DNA of 8,350 nt from NCBI GenBank assembly GCA_000433255.1, contig HF998243.1, forward strand, positions 1-8,350, read 5' to 3'. Source of the DNA: Coprobacillus sp. CAG:605 (lineage in GTDB: Bacteria > Bacillota_I > Bacilli_A > RF39 > UBA660). A program made the position numbers and the translations under genes. Under the pieces are notes generated by a model. The model searched no databases, had not been told where the DNA came from, and saw only the letters and a program-made list of their open reading frames with translations. Shown piece by piece: positions 1 to 5,865 of the stretch (position 1 is the first letter of the stretch; the number at the start of each line of letters is the position of its first letter).

Positions 1-2
1 AG

Positions 3-257
3 ACACATACTTATACATTAACTATTACATTCTTAAATAAAGATGAGAATCAAGATGATAATCAAGCCGTATCATTTAGTACTAAGGTAACTATTAATGA
101 AACTAAAGAGTATGTTGAACCTCCTTTAGATATCGATGTTGAGTTAGCTCAAGGGATGATTCCTGTTAAGTTTGATGATGCCGGTAATGTCGTAGTTGCT
201 GATACATCTACTAAGTGGTATGACTATGAAGCGTTCCAGTTTTTGCTGAACAAATAG
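3..257 (+). CDS. Surface protein, 5' fragment in the upstream frame (partial, frameshifted)
   Basis: This is an open reading frame entering from before the window and ending at TAG 255-257. It reads THTYTLTITFLNKDENQDDN near its start, then a PPLDIDVELAQGMIPVKFDD stretch and a STKWYDYE motif. From memory, strings of this kind occur in extracytoplasmic prepilin-like or repeat surface proteins of uncultured gut Firmicutes, just before their C-terminal lectin-like module; this is low-certainty family knowledge. The last residues after WYDYEAFQF look out of register. One extra T in the T5 run at 240-244 would join this frame smoothly to the frame used by the next CDS (EAFQF-FAEQIADLAKT). It is therefore probably the front part of the same gene as 428-1105, broken by an indel. 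No signal peptide or start is visible because the 5' end lies outside the window. Confidence 0.6.
   Translation, partial: THTYTLTITFLNKDENQDDNQAVSFSTKVTINETKEYVEPPLDIDVELAQGMIPVKFDDAGNVVVADTSTKWYDYEAFQFLLNK
240..244 (+). other. Probable frameshift site in a T5 homopolymer
   Basis: The upstream frame (codons at positions divisible by three) terminates at 255-257. The frame of the downstream CDS opens after a TGA at 227-229 and has no start codon until ATG 428. Coding-quality protein nevertheless runs continuously from about 242 in that frame (FAEQIADLAKTDTTNFATDD and onward). A six-T run would make one uninterrupted protein. A true mutation, a phase-variable homopolymer or an assembly error would all look the same here. 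The heptamer G TTT TTG is a poor match to a programmed -1 slippery site. Confidence 0.55.
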
Positions 258-427
258 CAGACTTAGCTAAAACTGATACAACAAATTTTGCAACTGATGA
301 TCCAGATAATAATATAAGATATATTGGTGCCAATCCAAATAACTATGTATATTTCAATTGTAGTGATTATAGTAATCAAAGTGATAGTACCTGTGAAAAA
401 TGGCGTATCATTGGTGTATTTAAGAAT

Positions 428-1105
428 ATGACAAAGTCTGATGGTACTAAAGAAGATTTAGTAAAAATTATAAGAAATGATTTTATTAATAATATAACAT
501 GGGATAGTAACAATGTAAATGACTGGTCAACTGCTACTTTTCAAACAACTTTAAACGGTGAATATTATAATGGAACATATGTAACAGGAGCATTAAAAAA
601 TGATATAACAAGAAATGCCATCGAAAGTGTTGTATGGAACTTAGGTGGAAGTAGTACATATAAAGGCGTAACAGCTAGTATGTTTTATGAAAGTGAAAGA
701 GGAACAACAGTATATAGTGGACATGCAACAACCTGGACAGGAAAAATAGGGTTAATGTATCCAAGTGATTATGGATATGCAACATCAGGAAACTCTACAA
801 CCGATAGAGCAACATGTTTATCAAAAGAACTTTTTTCCTGGAGTTTGTATAATTGGGGTAATGCCAGTGATTGTTATAGCAATGATTATTTATTTAATAT
901 TAGTTACAATCAGCGGACATTAACGCCTAACTCGTCCGACTCCTACGACGTCTTCTATGTGGGCACGTTCGGGCATGTTAGCAACGACGTCGCGAGCATT
1001 ATCGACGCTACTGCCAGTCCGGTCGTTTTTCTGAAATCTAATATCTCAATAGCAGATGTAGGAACAGGGACAGCAGAATCACCATTTCAACTAAAAGTAG
1101 GGTAG
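428..1105 (+). CDS. Surface protein, C-terminal part with lectin-like, possibly hypervariable end
   Basis: This is a 225-residue frame from the first ATG to TAG. Coding similarity in the same frame extends upstream to about 242, so the ATG is probably internal; no ribosome site precedes it. The upstream part reads RYIGANPNNYVYFNC and EKWRIIGVF. The body has ITWDSNNVNDWSTATFQTTL, WNLGGSSTYKG, YESERGTTVYSG and TGKIGLMYPSDYGYATSG, and the end has RTLTPNSSDSYDVFYVGTFG, SPVVFLKSN and SPFQLKVG. This pattern (LTP..S..VFYV...G.V....., then PVVFLKSN) recalls DUF1566/FISUMP or C-type-lectin-like modules of extracellular adhesins, a fold often used by DGR targets. That is recognition from memory. Residues 162-202 are encoded by DNA of about 56% GC (62 of 110 bases, 911-1020), against about 26% in a sample at 551-600. 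Codons 166-202 never end in A. A ligand-binding surface role is inferred. Confidence 0.75.
   Translation: MTKSDGTKEDLVKIIRNDFINNITWDSNNVNDWSTATFQTTLNGEYYNGTYVTGALKNDITRNAIESVVWNLGGSSTYKGVTASMFYESERGTTVYSGHATTWTGKIGLMYPSDYGYATSGNSTTDRATCLSKELFSWSLYNWGNASDCYSNDYLFNISYNQRTLTPNSSDSYDVFYVGTFGHVSNDVASIIDATASPVVFLKSNISIADVGTGTAESPFQLKVG
911..1033 (+). other. GC-rich, A-depleted variable-region-like segment (candidate DGR VR)
   Basis: Inside the C-terminal module of the preceding CDS, base composition changes abruptly, then returns to AT-rich at the AAATCTAATATC boundary. From Thr166 to Leu202 all 37 codons end in C, T or G. Many are of the NNC or NNT type (aac, tcc, gac, tac, gtc, agc, atc, gcc), as expected if AAC or AAT template codons had been randomised at adenines. 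The location, near the 3' end of a lectin-like gene with a short constant tail, also fits a DGR target. The template repeat and reverse transcriptase are not in the window, so this is a compositional argument only. A horizontally acquired cassette is the main alternative. Confidence 0.45.
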
Positions 1106-1329
1106 TTACTCAAGCACCTCTACCTCGGCAGTGTGAGGCCGGCGCCGCCACTTGACTTATCAACAGAAAAAACTATATATGATGATATAGAGAACAGTTA
1201 ATTTGATACAAGATAGATGAGTGAAGACGCTATATAGTGAGTGCAGACAAGACTAAGTTGGCTGTAGCCGATTTCACTCACAACTTGAATGCAATGCACT
1301 CTTTAGACACAACAAATATTTACACATAA
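1106..1329 (+). pseudogene. Decayed coding remnant in the intergenic region
   Basis: No intact gene is present, but two stretches read like protein. In the same frame as the preceding CDS, 1124-1198 reads LGSVRPAPPLDLSTEKTIYD followed by DIENS, then stops at 1199, 1214 and 1235 interrupt FDTR and MSEDAI. After an apparent shift, 1240-1329 reads SADKTKLAVADFTHNLNAMH followed by SLDTTNIYT and a TAA at 1327-1329, just before the terminator stem. This arrangement suggests the worn-down 3' end of an older gene. The GC-rich part (about 1116-1156) contains SVRPA, similar to the VRPA/VRPV ending of lectin-like modules. It also contains the perfect palindrome CGGCGCCG (1140-1147). The family is not recognised. 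A structured RNA is an alternative, since several inverted repeats lie at 1218-1301. Confidence 0.35.
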
Positions 1330-1336
1330 ATAAGAC

Positions 1337-1363
1337 AAGGACTAGAAAAGACTAGTCCTTTTT
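1337..1363 (+). terminator. Rho-independent terminator
   Basis: A perfect 9-bp stem, AAGGACTAG (1337-1345) paired with CTAGTCCTT (1352-1360), has a six-base AAAAGA loop and runs into a T tract (1359-1363). It ends the surface-protein and remnant transcription unit just upstream of the next promoter. Confidence 0.9.
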
Positions 1364-1371
1364 GATATAAT
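1363..1371 (+). promoter_or_regulatory. Extended -10 promoter for the envelope operon
   Basis: TGATATAAT is a perfect extended -10 (TG, one base, TATAAT at 1366-1371). No convincing -35 lies 17 bp upstream, where the terminator stem sits, which is typical for extended -10 promoters. The predicted transcription start is near 1378, giving a leader of about 17 nt that carries the AGAGG ribosome site (1382-1386), 8 nt before ATG 1395. Confidence 0.65.
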
Positions 1372-1394
1372 TTAAAAAGATAGAGGATAAAGAT

Positions 1395-3161
1395 ATGAAG
1401 TATACTAAATCTAAACTTTTTAAATTTATATCGATAATATTAATTTTAGGCATTACTACTAATTATTTTTTCGGTGGGTTGGTTAGGGTAAGTGCGGCAA
1501 CATACCGAGTTGCCACTGCAGACCTTTGGTTTAGAAGCAAACCAACAACAAAAAATAATGCCGATGGTAGTAGCAATGCCATTGGAGAAATCTTAACTGG
1601 TTCCATAGTAGAGCTTCTAGAAGAAAAAGTAAACGGAAGTAAGTGGGCTAGAATTAAATATAATGGCCAAGAAGGATATGTCTATGGAACCTATTTGGGA
1701 GATCCCGGAAACGATATCTATGATAGACCATGGAATACTCCTAAAAAAGCTATTGTAGGGGGCGCTAAATGGATAAGTTATGGTTATATATCAAGAGGGC
1801 AATTTACTTCATACCTAAAGAAATATAATGTTAACCCAAGTGCTGATAGTGCATTATTTAACCATCAATACATGGCTAATATCCATGCACCATCTAGTGA
1901 AGCTAAAACAAGCTATAATGCATACTCAAAAAATGGCTTACTAAACTTAGGGTTAGTATTTAATATACCTGTATATACGGGAATGGCTGACAAATATGAC
2001 AGCCCAGCAGGAAATATAGATACAGTTCAAGTAATAGAGAGTGTTGAAGATGTAGAATTTGAAACCTTACTAGATAAAGAAGGATTTCCTGAAACTTATA
2101 AAAAAGCATTAAGATACTTACATAAAATACATCCTAACTGGACATTTCAAGCTATGCAAACGAACCTTGACTTTACCTATGTGGTTAATTGTGAAAAGGG
2201 AACGGGTGCTACACAATATAGTGCTTTGTATGAAAAAGACGAGAATGGAAATCCAATAAAAGTTGAACCAGGATGGTATCAACCTAACTTTAGGGGAACG
2301 GCATATTATATGGATCCAAGAAACTTTCTAACAGAGAAATATATCTTACAATTTGAAGCTTTAAATTATAATGAATTATATACGGAGGATGCTGTTCAAA
2401 CAATACTTAATAATACATTTATGGAAGGTAATTCTAATAAGGATAATCAAAGTTATAAATCAATATTCGTTGAAGCCGGAAAGACTGCTAATATATCACC
2501 AATATACTTAGCTAGTTTAGCAAAACAAGAGTCTGGTACTAAGGGGTCTATTGCTACTACAGGAGAGACTTTAGAATATGATGGAAAGACGTATCAATCA
2601 GTATTTAATTTCTTTAATATAGGAGCTGTATCTAGTGCATCTAACCCCGTAAGAGAAGGAATTAAATATGCAACTGGGGGGTATTGTACTATTTGTGGTG
2701 ATTACACACCACCAGTAAATCCTGACCCAACTCCGGATAACCCAACACCAGAGCCTGTGCCAGAGCCAAAAGTAAGCTATCAAACATCAATGAATAACTT
2801 GGGAGTTAAATTATTAAATAATTATGTTAGAGGATTTAATGTAGGAACTTCAATAGATAGTTTAAAAAATAGTGATTCTTATGTAACTTATAGTGATTCT
2901 GATATAATTAAGACAGGAACGGTACTAAACTTTGATGATGGTAGTTCTTATACAAGTGTATTACTAGGTGATTTATCTGGTGATGGTAAAATAAATTCAG
3001 CTGATATTTTAAAGATAAGATTACATTTACTTAATACTAACCCATTAAGTGGAGCTTATAAGGAAGCAGCCGATATTAATGGTGATGGTAAAATAAATTC
3101 AGCAGACTTATTATTAATAAGACAATATTTATTAGGGCAAACTAATATAAAACAAATATAA
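1395..3161 (+). CDS. Secreted SH3b / N-acetylglucosaminidase / dockerin protein
   Basis: A predicted exported peptidoglycan hydrolase of 588 residues. Residues 1-35 form a signal peptide (KSK, hydrophobic core, VSAA). Residues about 36-102 are a bacterial SH3 wall-binding domain (LWFRSKPT, GSIVELLEE, WARIKY, GYVYGTYLG). Residues 230-430 match the N-terminal part of the LytG-like endo-beta-N-acetylglucosaminidase domain: LHKIHPNWTFQAM, YYMDPRNFL, ILNNTFMEG, then ISPIYLASLAKQESG with Glu379 the likely catalytic acid, and VFNFFNIGA..SNPVREGIKYATGG. The segment that normally follows (RPWNTPKKAIVGGAKWIS, FNHQYMANI.AP, VFNIPVYTGM) lies before it, at 110-197, so the domain appears permuted. A Pro-rich linker (439-459) leads to a beta-rich spacer and a type I dockerin (525-581) with two GDGKINSAD calcium loops. 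AGAGG precedes ATG. It is the first gene of an operon 11 bp upstream of the next gene. Confidence 0.88.
   Translation: MKYTKSKLFKFISIILILGITTNYFFGGLVRVSAATYRVATADLWFRSKPTTKNNADGSSNAIGEILTGSIVELLEEKVNGSKWARIKYNGQEGYVYGTYLGDPGNDIYDRPWNTPKKAIVGGAKWISYGYISRGQFTSYLKKYNVNPSADSALFNHQYMANIHAPSSEAKTSYNAYSKNGLLNLGLVFNIPVYTGMADKYDSPAGNIDTVQVIESVEDVEFETLLDKEGFPETYKKALRYLHKIHPNWTFQAMQTNLDFTYVVNCEKGTGATQYSALYEKDENGNPIKVEPGWYQPNFRGTAYYMDPRNFLTEKYILQFEALNYNELYTEDAVQTILNNTFMEGNSNKDNQSYKSIFVEAGKTANISPIYLASLAKQESGTKGSIATTGETLEYDGKTYQSVFNFFNIGAVSSASNPVREGIKYATGGYCTICGDYTPPVNPDPTPDNPTPEPVPEPKVSYQTSMNNLGVKLLNNYVRGFNVGTSIDSLKNSDSYVTYSDSDIIKTGTVLNFDDGSSYTSVLLGDLSGDGKINSADILKIRLHLLNTNPLSGAYKEAADINGDGKINSADLLLIRQYLLGQTNIKQI
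2979..3103 (+). repeat. Duplicated dockerin calcium-loop repeat
   Basis: Two identical 23-bp copies (2979-3001 and 3081-3103) begin GGTGATGGTAAAATAAATTC and are spaced 102 bp apart. They encode the paired GDGKINSA calcium-binding loops of the dockerin domain. The exact nucleotide identity, beyond what protein conservation requires, points to recent duplication or gene conversion between the two half-domains. Confidence 0.85.
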
Positions 3162-3172
3162 GGTAGGTAGTT

Positions 3173-4621
3173 ATGAAAAGAATAAAATATATAGTATTTA
3201 GTTTTTTAATTAATATAGTAACATTAGGGGTAGTTTATGCTGCTCCTAGTTATTCGTTTAATGTTTCAAGTAGTCAAATAGAGAATGGTTCTAAAGTAAC
3301 CGCATCAGTAACGGTTAAACAAACGGCCGCTTGGAATGTTAAAATTACATCTGCTGGTAATACTAGTGGTTGTTCTAACCAATGGGTTGGCGATAGTGGA
3401 ACTGGTGCTAATGCGACTAAGACTTTTAGTGTAAGTTGTAGGGCAACTAGTACGGGGGTTATATCATTTACTTTGAGTGGTGATATTACTAGTAGTGATG
3501 GTACTAACTCTAATATTAGTGGTTCAAAGAGAGTTACAGTAGTAGAAAAAAGACCAGATTCAACAGTAAATACTTTAAAAAGTTTAAGTGTTTCGGGGTA
3601 TGATTTAAGTCCCGAATTTAATGAAGATACATTAGAATATAGTGTCAGTGTACCACCAACAACGACCAAAGTTACTATCGATGCAACTAGAAAAGATAAT
3701 GCTTCAAAAGTAGAAGGTACGGGAGAATTTGAAGTTAATGAAGGACAAAATAAATTTGAAATTAAAGTAACAGCCGAATCAGGAGCTTTAAGAACTTATA
3801 TAGTTACTGTTAATGTTGAAGATTCTAACCCAATATATGTCATGGTAGATAATTATGAATATTCGATCCTAAAGACTAGTAGGAACTTAGAAATACCTTC
3901 ACTATATACGGAAAGCACTATAAATATAGATGGTAATGAAGTACCTTGTTTTAAAAATGAGGCTTCTAATATTACTTTAGTAGCGTTAAAAAATAGTATG
4001 GGTGAGGTAGGATTCTTTATATATGATAATGGAGAGTATACTAAGTATATTGAACTTACTGGGGATAATTTAATAATTTATCCAAGTAATGAAGAAATAA
4101 ATATTAAGAATTTTATAGCTAAGGATATAAAGATAAATGATATTGATGTTAAAGGGTATTATTATAAAGACTTAGATAATGGTTATTACTTAATTAGAGG
4201 GGTTAATTTAAGTGATGGTACTAGAGGGTATTATTTATATAATGAAGTAGAGAAGACTTTTCAAACTTTTGATATAGATTTAATAAATAAGATGAATGAT
4301 GATAATAATTTTTATATGTATGCTTTAATAGGAAGTGCTACTTTAATATTTTTATGTTTGATTATTATTATTGCTCAGTTAAATAGTAAGAAAAAGATTA
4401 GAAGAGTTATTGCATCTTTAGAAGAAAAGTTAAATAATAAAAATATTAAAGATAAGAAAGATAAAAGTACGATTAAAAATAAAGAAGATAAAAAATTTTT
4501 AAGAGACGAAGAGTTAGATAAGTTAATAGATGAAGCTCTAGATAAGAAAGATAATAACGAAGAAAAGATAGAAAGTAAAATAGAGGAGACTGGCGTATAT
4601 AACATATTAGAAGATGATTAA
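3173..4621 (+). CDS. Membrane-anchored Ig-like / cadherin-like beta-sandwich protein
   Basis: 482 residues. A signal peptide (1-23, ending VVYA) exports the protein. Residues 24-125 form an Ig- or cohesin-like beta domain (YSFNVSSSQIENGSKVTASV, AAWNVKITSAG, ISFTLSGDITSSDG), with Cys67 and Cys89 well placed for a disulfide. Residues about 131-216 match the cadherin-like beta-sandwich family (PF12733): LKSLSVSGYDLSPEFNEDTL, YSVSVPPTTTKVTI, RTYIVTVNVED. A further beta-rich region (217-375, Tyr- and Asn-rich) is unrecognised. One membrane helix (381-403) is followed by a cytoplasmic tail of about 80 residues, very rich in Lys, Asp and Glu and probably helical or disordered. AGGTAGG lies before the ATG. 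The gene sits between a dockerin-bearing hydrolase and a membrane protease. A role as surface anchor or docking partner is inferred; there is no enzyme motif. Confidence 0.8.
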   Translation: MKRIKYIVFSFLINIVTLGVVYAAPSYSFNVSSSQIENGSKVTASVTVKQTAAWNVKITSAGNTSGCSNQWVGDSGTGANATKTFSVSCRATSTGVISFTLSGDITSSDGTNSNISGSKRVTVVEKRPDSTVNTLKSLSVSGYDLSPEFNEDTLEYSVSVPPTTTKVTIDATRKDNASKVEGTGEFEVNEGQNKFEIKVTAESGALRTYIVTVNVEDSNPIYVMVDNYEYSILKTSRNLEIPSLYTESTINIDGNEVPCFKNEASNITLVALKNSMGEVGFFIYDNGEYTKYIELTGDNLIIYPSNEEINIKNFIAKDIKINDIDVKGYYYKDLDNGYYLIRGVNLSDGTRGYYLYNEVEKTFQTFDIDLINKMNDDNNFYMYALIGSATLIFLCLIIIIAQLNSKKKIRRVIASLEEKLNNKNIKDKKDKSTIKNKEDKKFLRDEELDKLIDEALDKKDNNEEKIESKIEETGVYNILEDD

Positions 4622-4629
4622 GAGTTTAT

Positions 4630-5796
4630 ATGAAAGATAAGAAAAAGTTATTGCTTGTTATTGGGTGTATAGTTTTAGGTATTATTGGAATTGTCGTTGG
4701 AATATTGGTATTTAAGAATAAGGCTAATAACTTTAAGAAAGATGAGATATATCAAGAAAATAAAAGAAATTATATTGATACTGTTGGGGTTATTAAGTAT
4801 TATGGATTTGATGATGTTATTAGTTGTGGTAATGGTAAGTATTATATAACTTTAAATGATAATAGTTATAAATTATATGATAATGATTTTAATGATTTAG
4901 GAGCCTTTGATAAAGAGTTATATGGTATTTATACTAGGTGTGATGCTTATGGAGATTATATTTATCTTGGTAATCACCTTTATAGTGTAGAAAGTAGTAA
5001 GTATATAGATACTAGCAATGATGAGATTACTTATTTAAGAAACTTAGATACGGGTAAGTATAATGCCGTTGTATCGGGTAGTAAGATTAAAATTTATGAT
5101 AGTAGTTTAGAAGAGATAACAACATTAAATAAAGAATTTAAGAATACCGCAGTTATTAAGAATAATAAAGTATTTAGTGAAGACGGAGTATATGATTTAA
5201 ATACCGGAGAAAAGATTTTAGAATATCAAGATTATTATGTGAATAAAGAATTTTATTATATTTATGATAATGATACTTACGAAGTATATAATAATAAATA
5301 TATTGGTAGTTTTAAAGAGCTTAATAAAGAAAACGATATTATGGTGTTTAGTAATGAAGATACAAAGTATTATGTTAATGATGATGGTACTGAGTATCGA
5401 AGTTTAGATATTCCTAAAATAAATGAGTATTATTACTTAAAGAAAGATGATTGTAGTAAGGGTTATAAAGTATACTATAAGAAAGATGTTATTAATGATA
5501 AGTGTGGTTCTTATAATATTGATTATATAGATAAAGGATATTATATTGATAAAGAAAGTAATGAAATATTTTATACTAATGACGAGGTTAAGAGATTAAC
5601 GGGTAATAGATTATTTGTGGCAAATGATGACTTAGTTGATGTTATTGTTACTGAGTATGAGGAAAAGAAAAAATACTTTGATGTTGATAAACAAGAAGAG
5701 ATAACAGTATGTGGGGATAATGAGTTAATTTATTATAAACCTGATAGTGATAATGTAATATGTCAGGTTAAGGGAGAATTATTCAAATACTTATGA
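4630..5796 (+). CDS. Membrane-anchored beta-propeller-like ectodomain (N-terminal half, ends at an in-frame TGA)
   Basis: 388 residues. A short KDKKK start and one N-terminal membrane helix (about 6-28, LLLVIGCIVLGIIGIVVGIL) act as a type II signal anchor, so the remainder is outside the cell. Residues 45-388 are a run of short beta repeats rich in Tyr, Asn and Asp (GNGKYYITLNDNSYKLYDND, GDYIYLGNHLYSV, KIKIYDSSLEEITTL, GVYDLNTGEKILEY). They resemble WG or propeller blades and contain no catalytic motif. Cysteines near 289, 303, 373 and 383 may form disulfides. The gene ends at TGA, yet the same frame continues without another stop to 7110, so this and the next CDS look like one 826-residue protein interrupted by a stop. 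It starts 8 bp after the preceding gene, with a weak AAGAG ribosome site overlapping that gene's stop. Confidence 0.75.
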   Translation: MKDKKKLLLVIGCIVLGIIGIVVGILVFKNKANNFKKDEIYQENKRNYIDTVGVIKYYGFDDVISCGNGKYYITLNDNSYKLYDNDFNDLGAFDKELYGIYTRCDAYGDYIYLGNHLYSVESSKYIDTSNDEITYLRNLDTGKYNAVVSGSKIKIYDSSLEEITTLNKEFKNTAVIKNNKVFSEDGVYDLNTGEKILEYQDYYVNKEFYYIYDNDTYEVYNNKYIGSFKELNKENDIMVFSNEDTKYYVNDDGTEYRSLDIPKINEYYYLKKDDCSKGYKVYYKKDVINDKCGSYNIDYIDKGYYIDKESNEIFYTNDEVKRLTGNRLFVANDDLVDVIVTEYEEKKKYFDVDKQEEITVCGDNELIYYKPDSDNVICQVKGELFKYL

Positions 5797-5865
5797 ACTT
5801 GCGAAAAGAATGGTGATGTAGTTGGAGAATACCCTATAATAGATTGTTATAGTGATAATACTTGT
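5794..5865 (+). other. In-frame TGA and open coding bridge joining two protein halves
   Basis: TGA 5794-5796 is followed in the same frame by 23 sense codons reading TCEKNGDVVGEYPIIDCYSD then NTC, before the Met of the downstream CDS. These residues share the Cys- and Asp-rich repeat style of both flanks, so they were coding. Every other gene in the window ends with TAA or TAG, and Trp is always TGG. I see no clear hairpin of bacterial SECIS type just after the TGA. A nonsense mutation, leaky readthrough or a sequencing error are the candidates. Confidence 0.7.

Noticed and set aside
1106..1394. DGR template repeat directly downstream of the target gene
   Set aside because: By eye, no stretch matches the end of the variable region (CCGGTCGTTTTTCTGAAATC) or its codon pattern, and no reverse transcriptase follows.
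2598..2783. Minus-strand open frames at 2598-2783, 3274-3669, 4375-4605 and 6205-6390
   Set aside because: Each lies wholly inside a well-supported + strand gene, lacks recognisable domains or ribosome sites, and has the low-complexity look of antisense shadows.
5794..5796. TGA reassigned to tryptophan (genetic code 4)
   Set aside because: All other Trp residues across the window use TGG and only one TGA occurs in frame; genomes with reassigned TGA at this GC content use it for most Trp codons.
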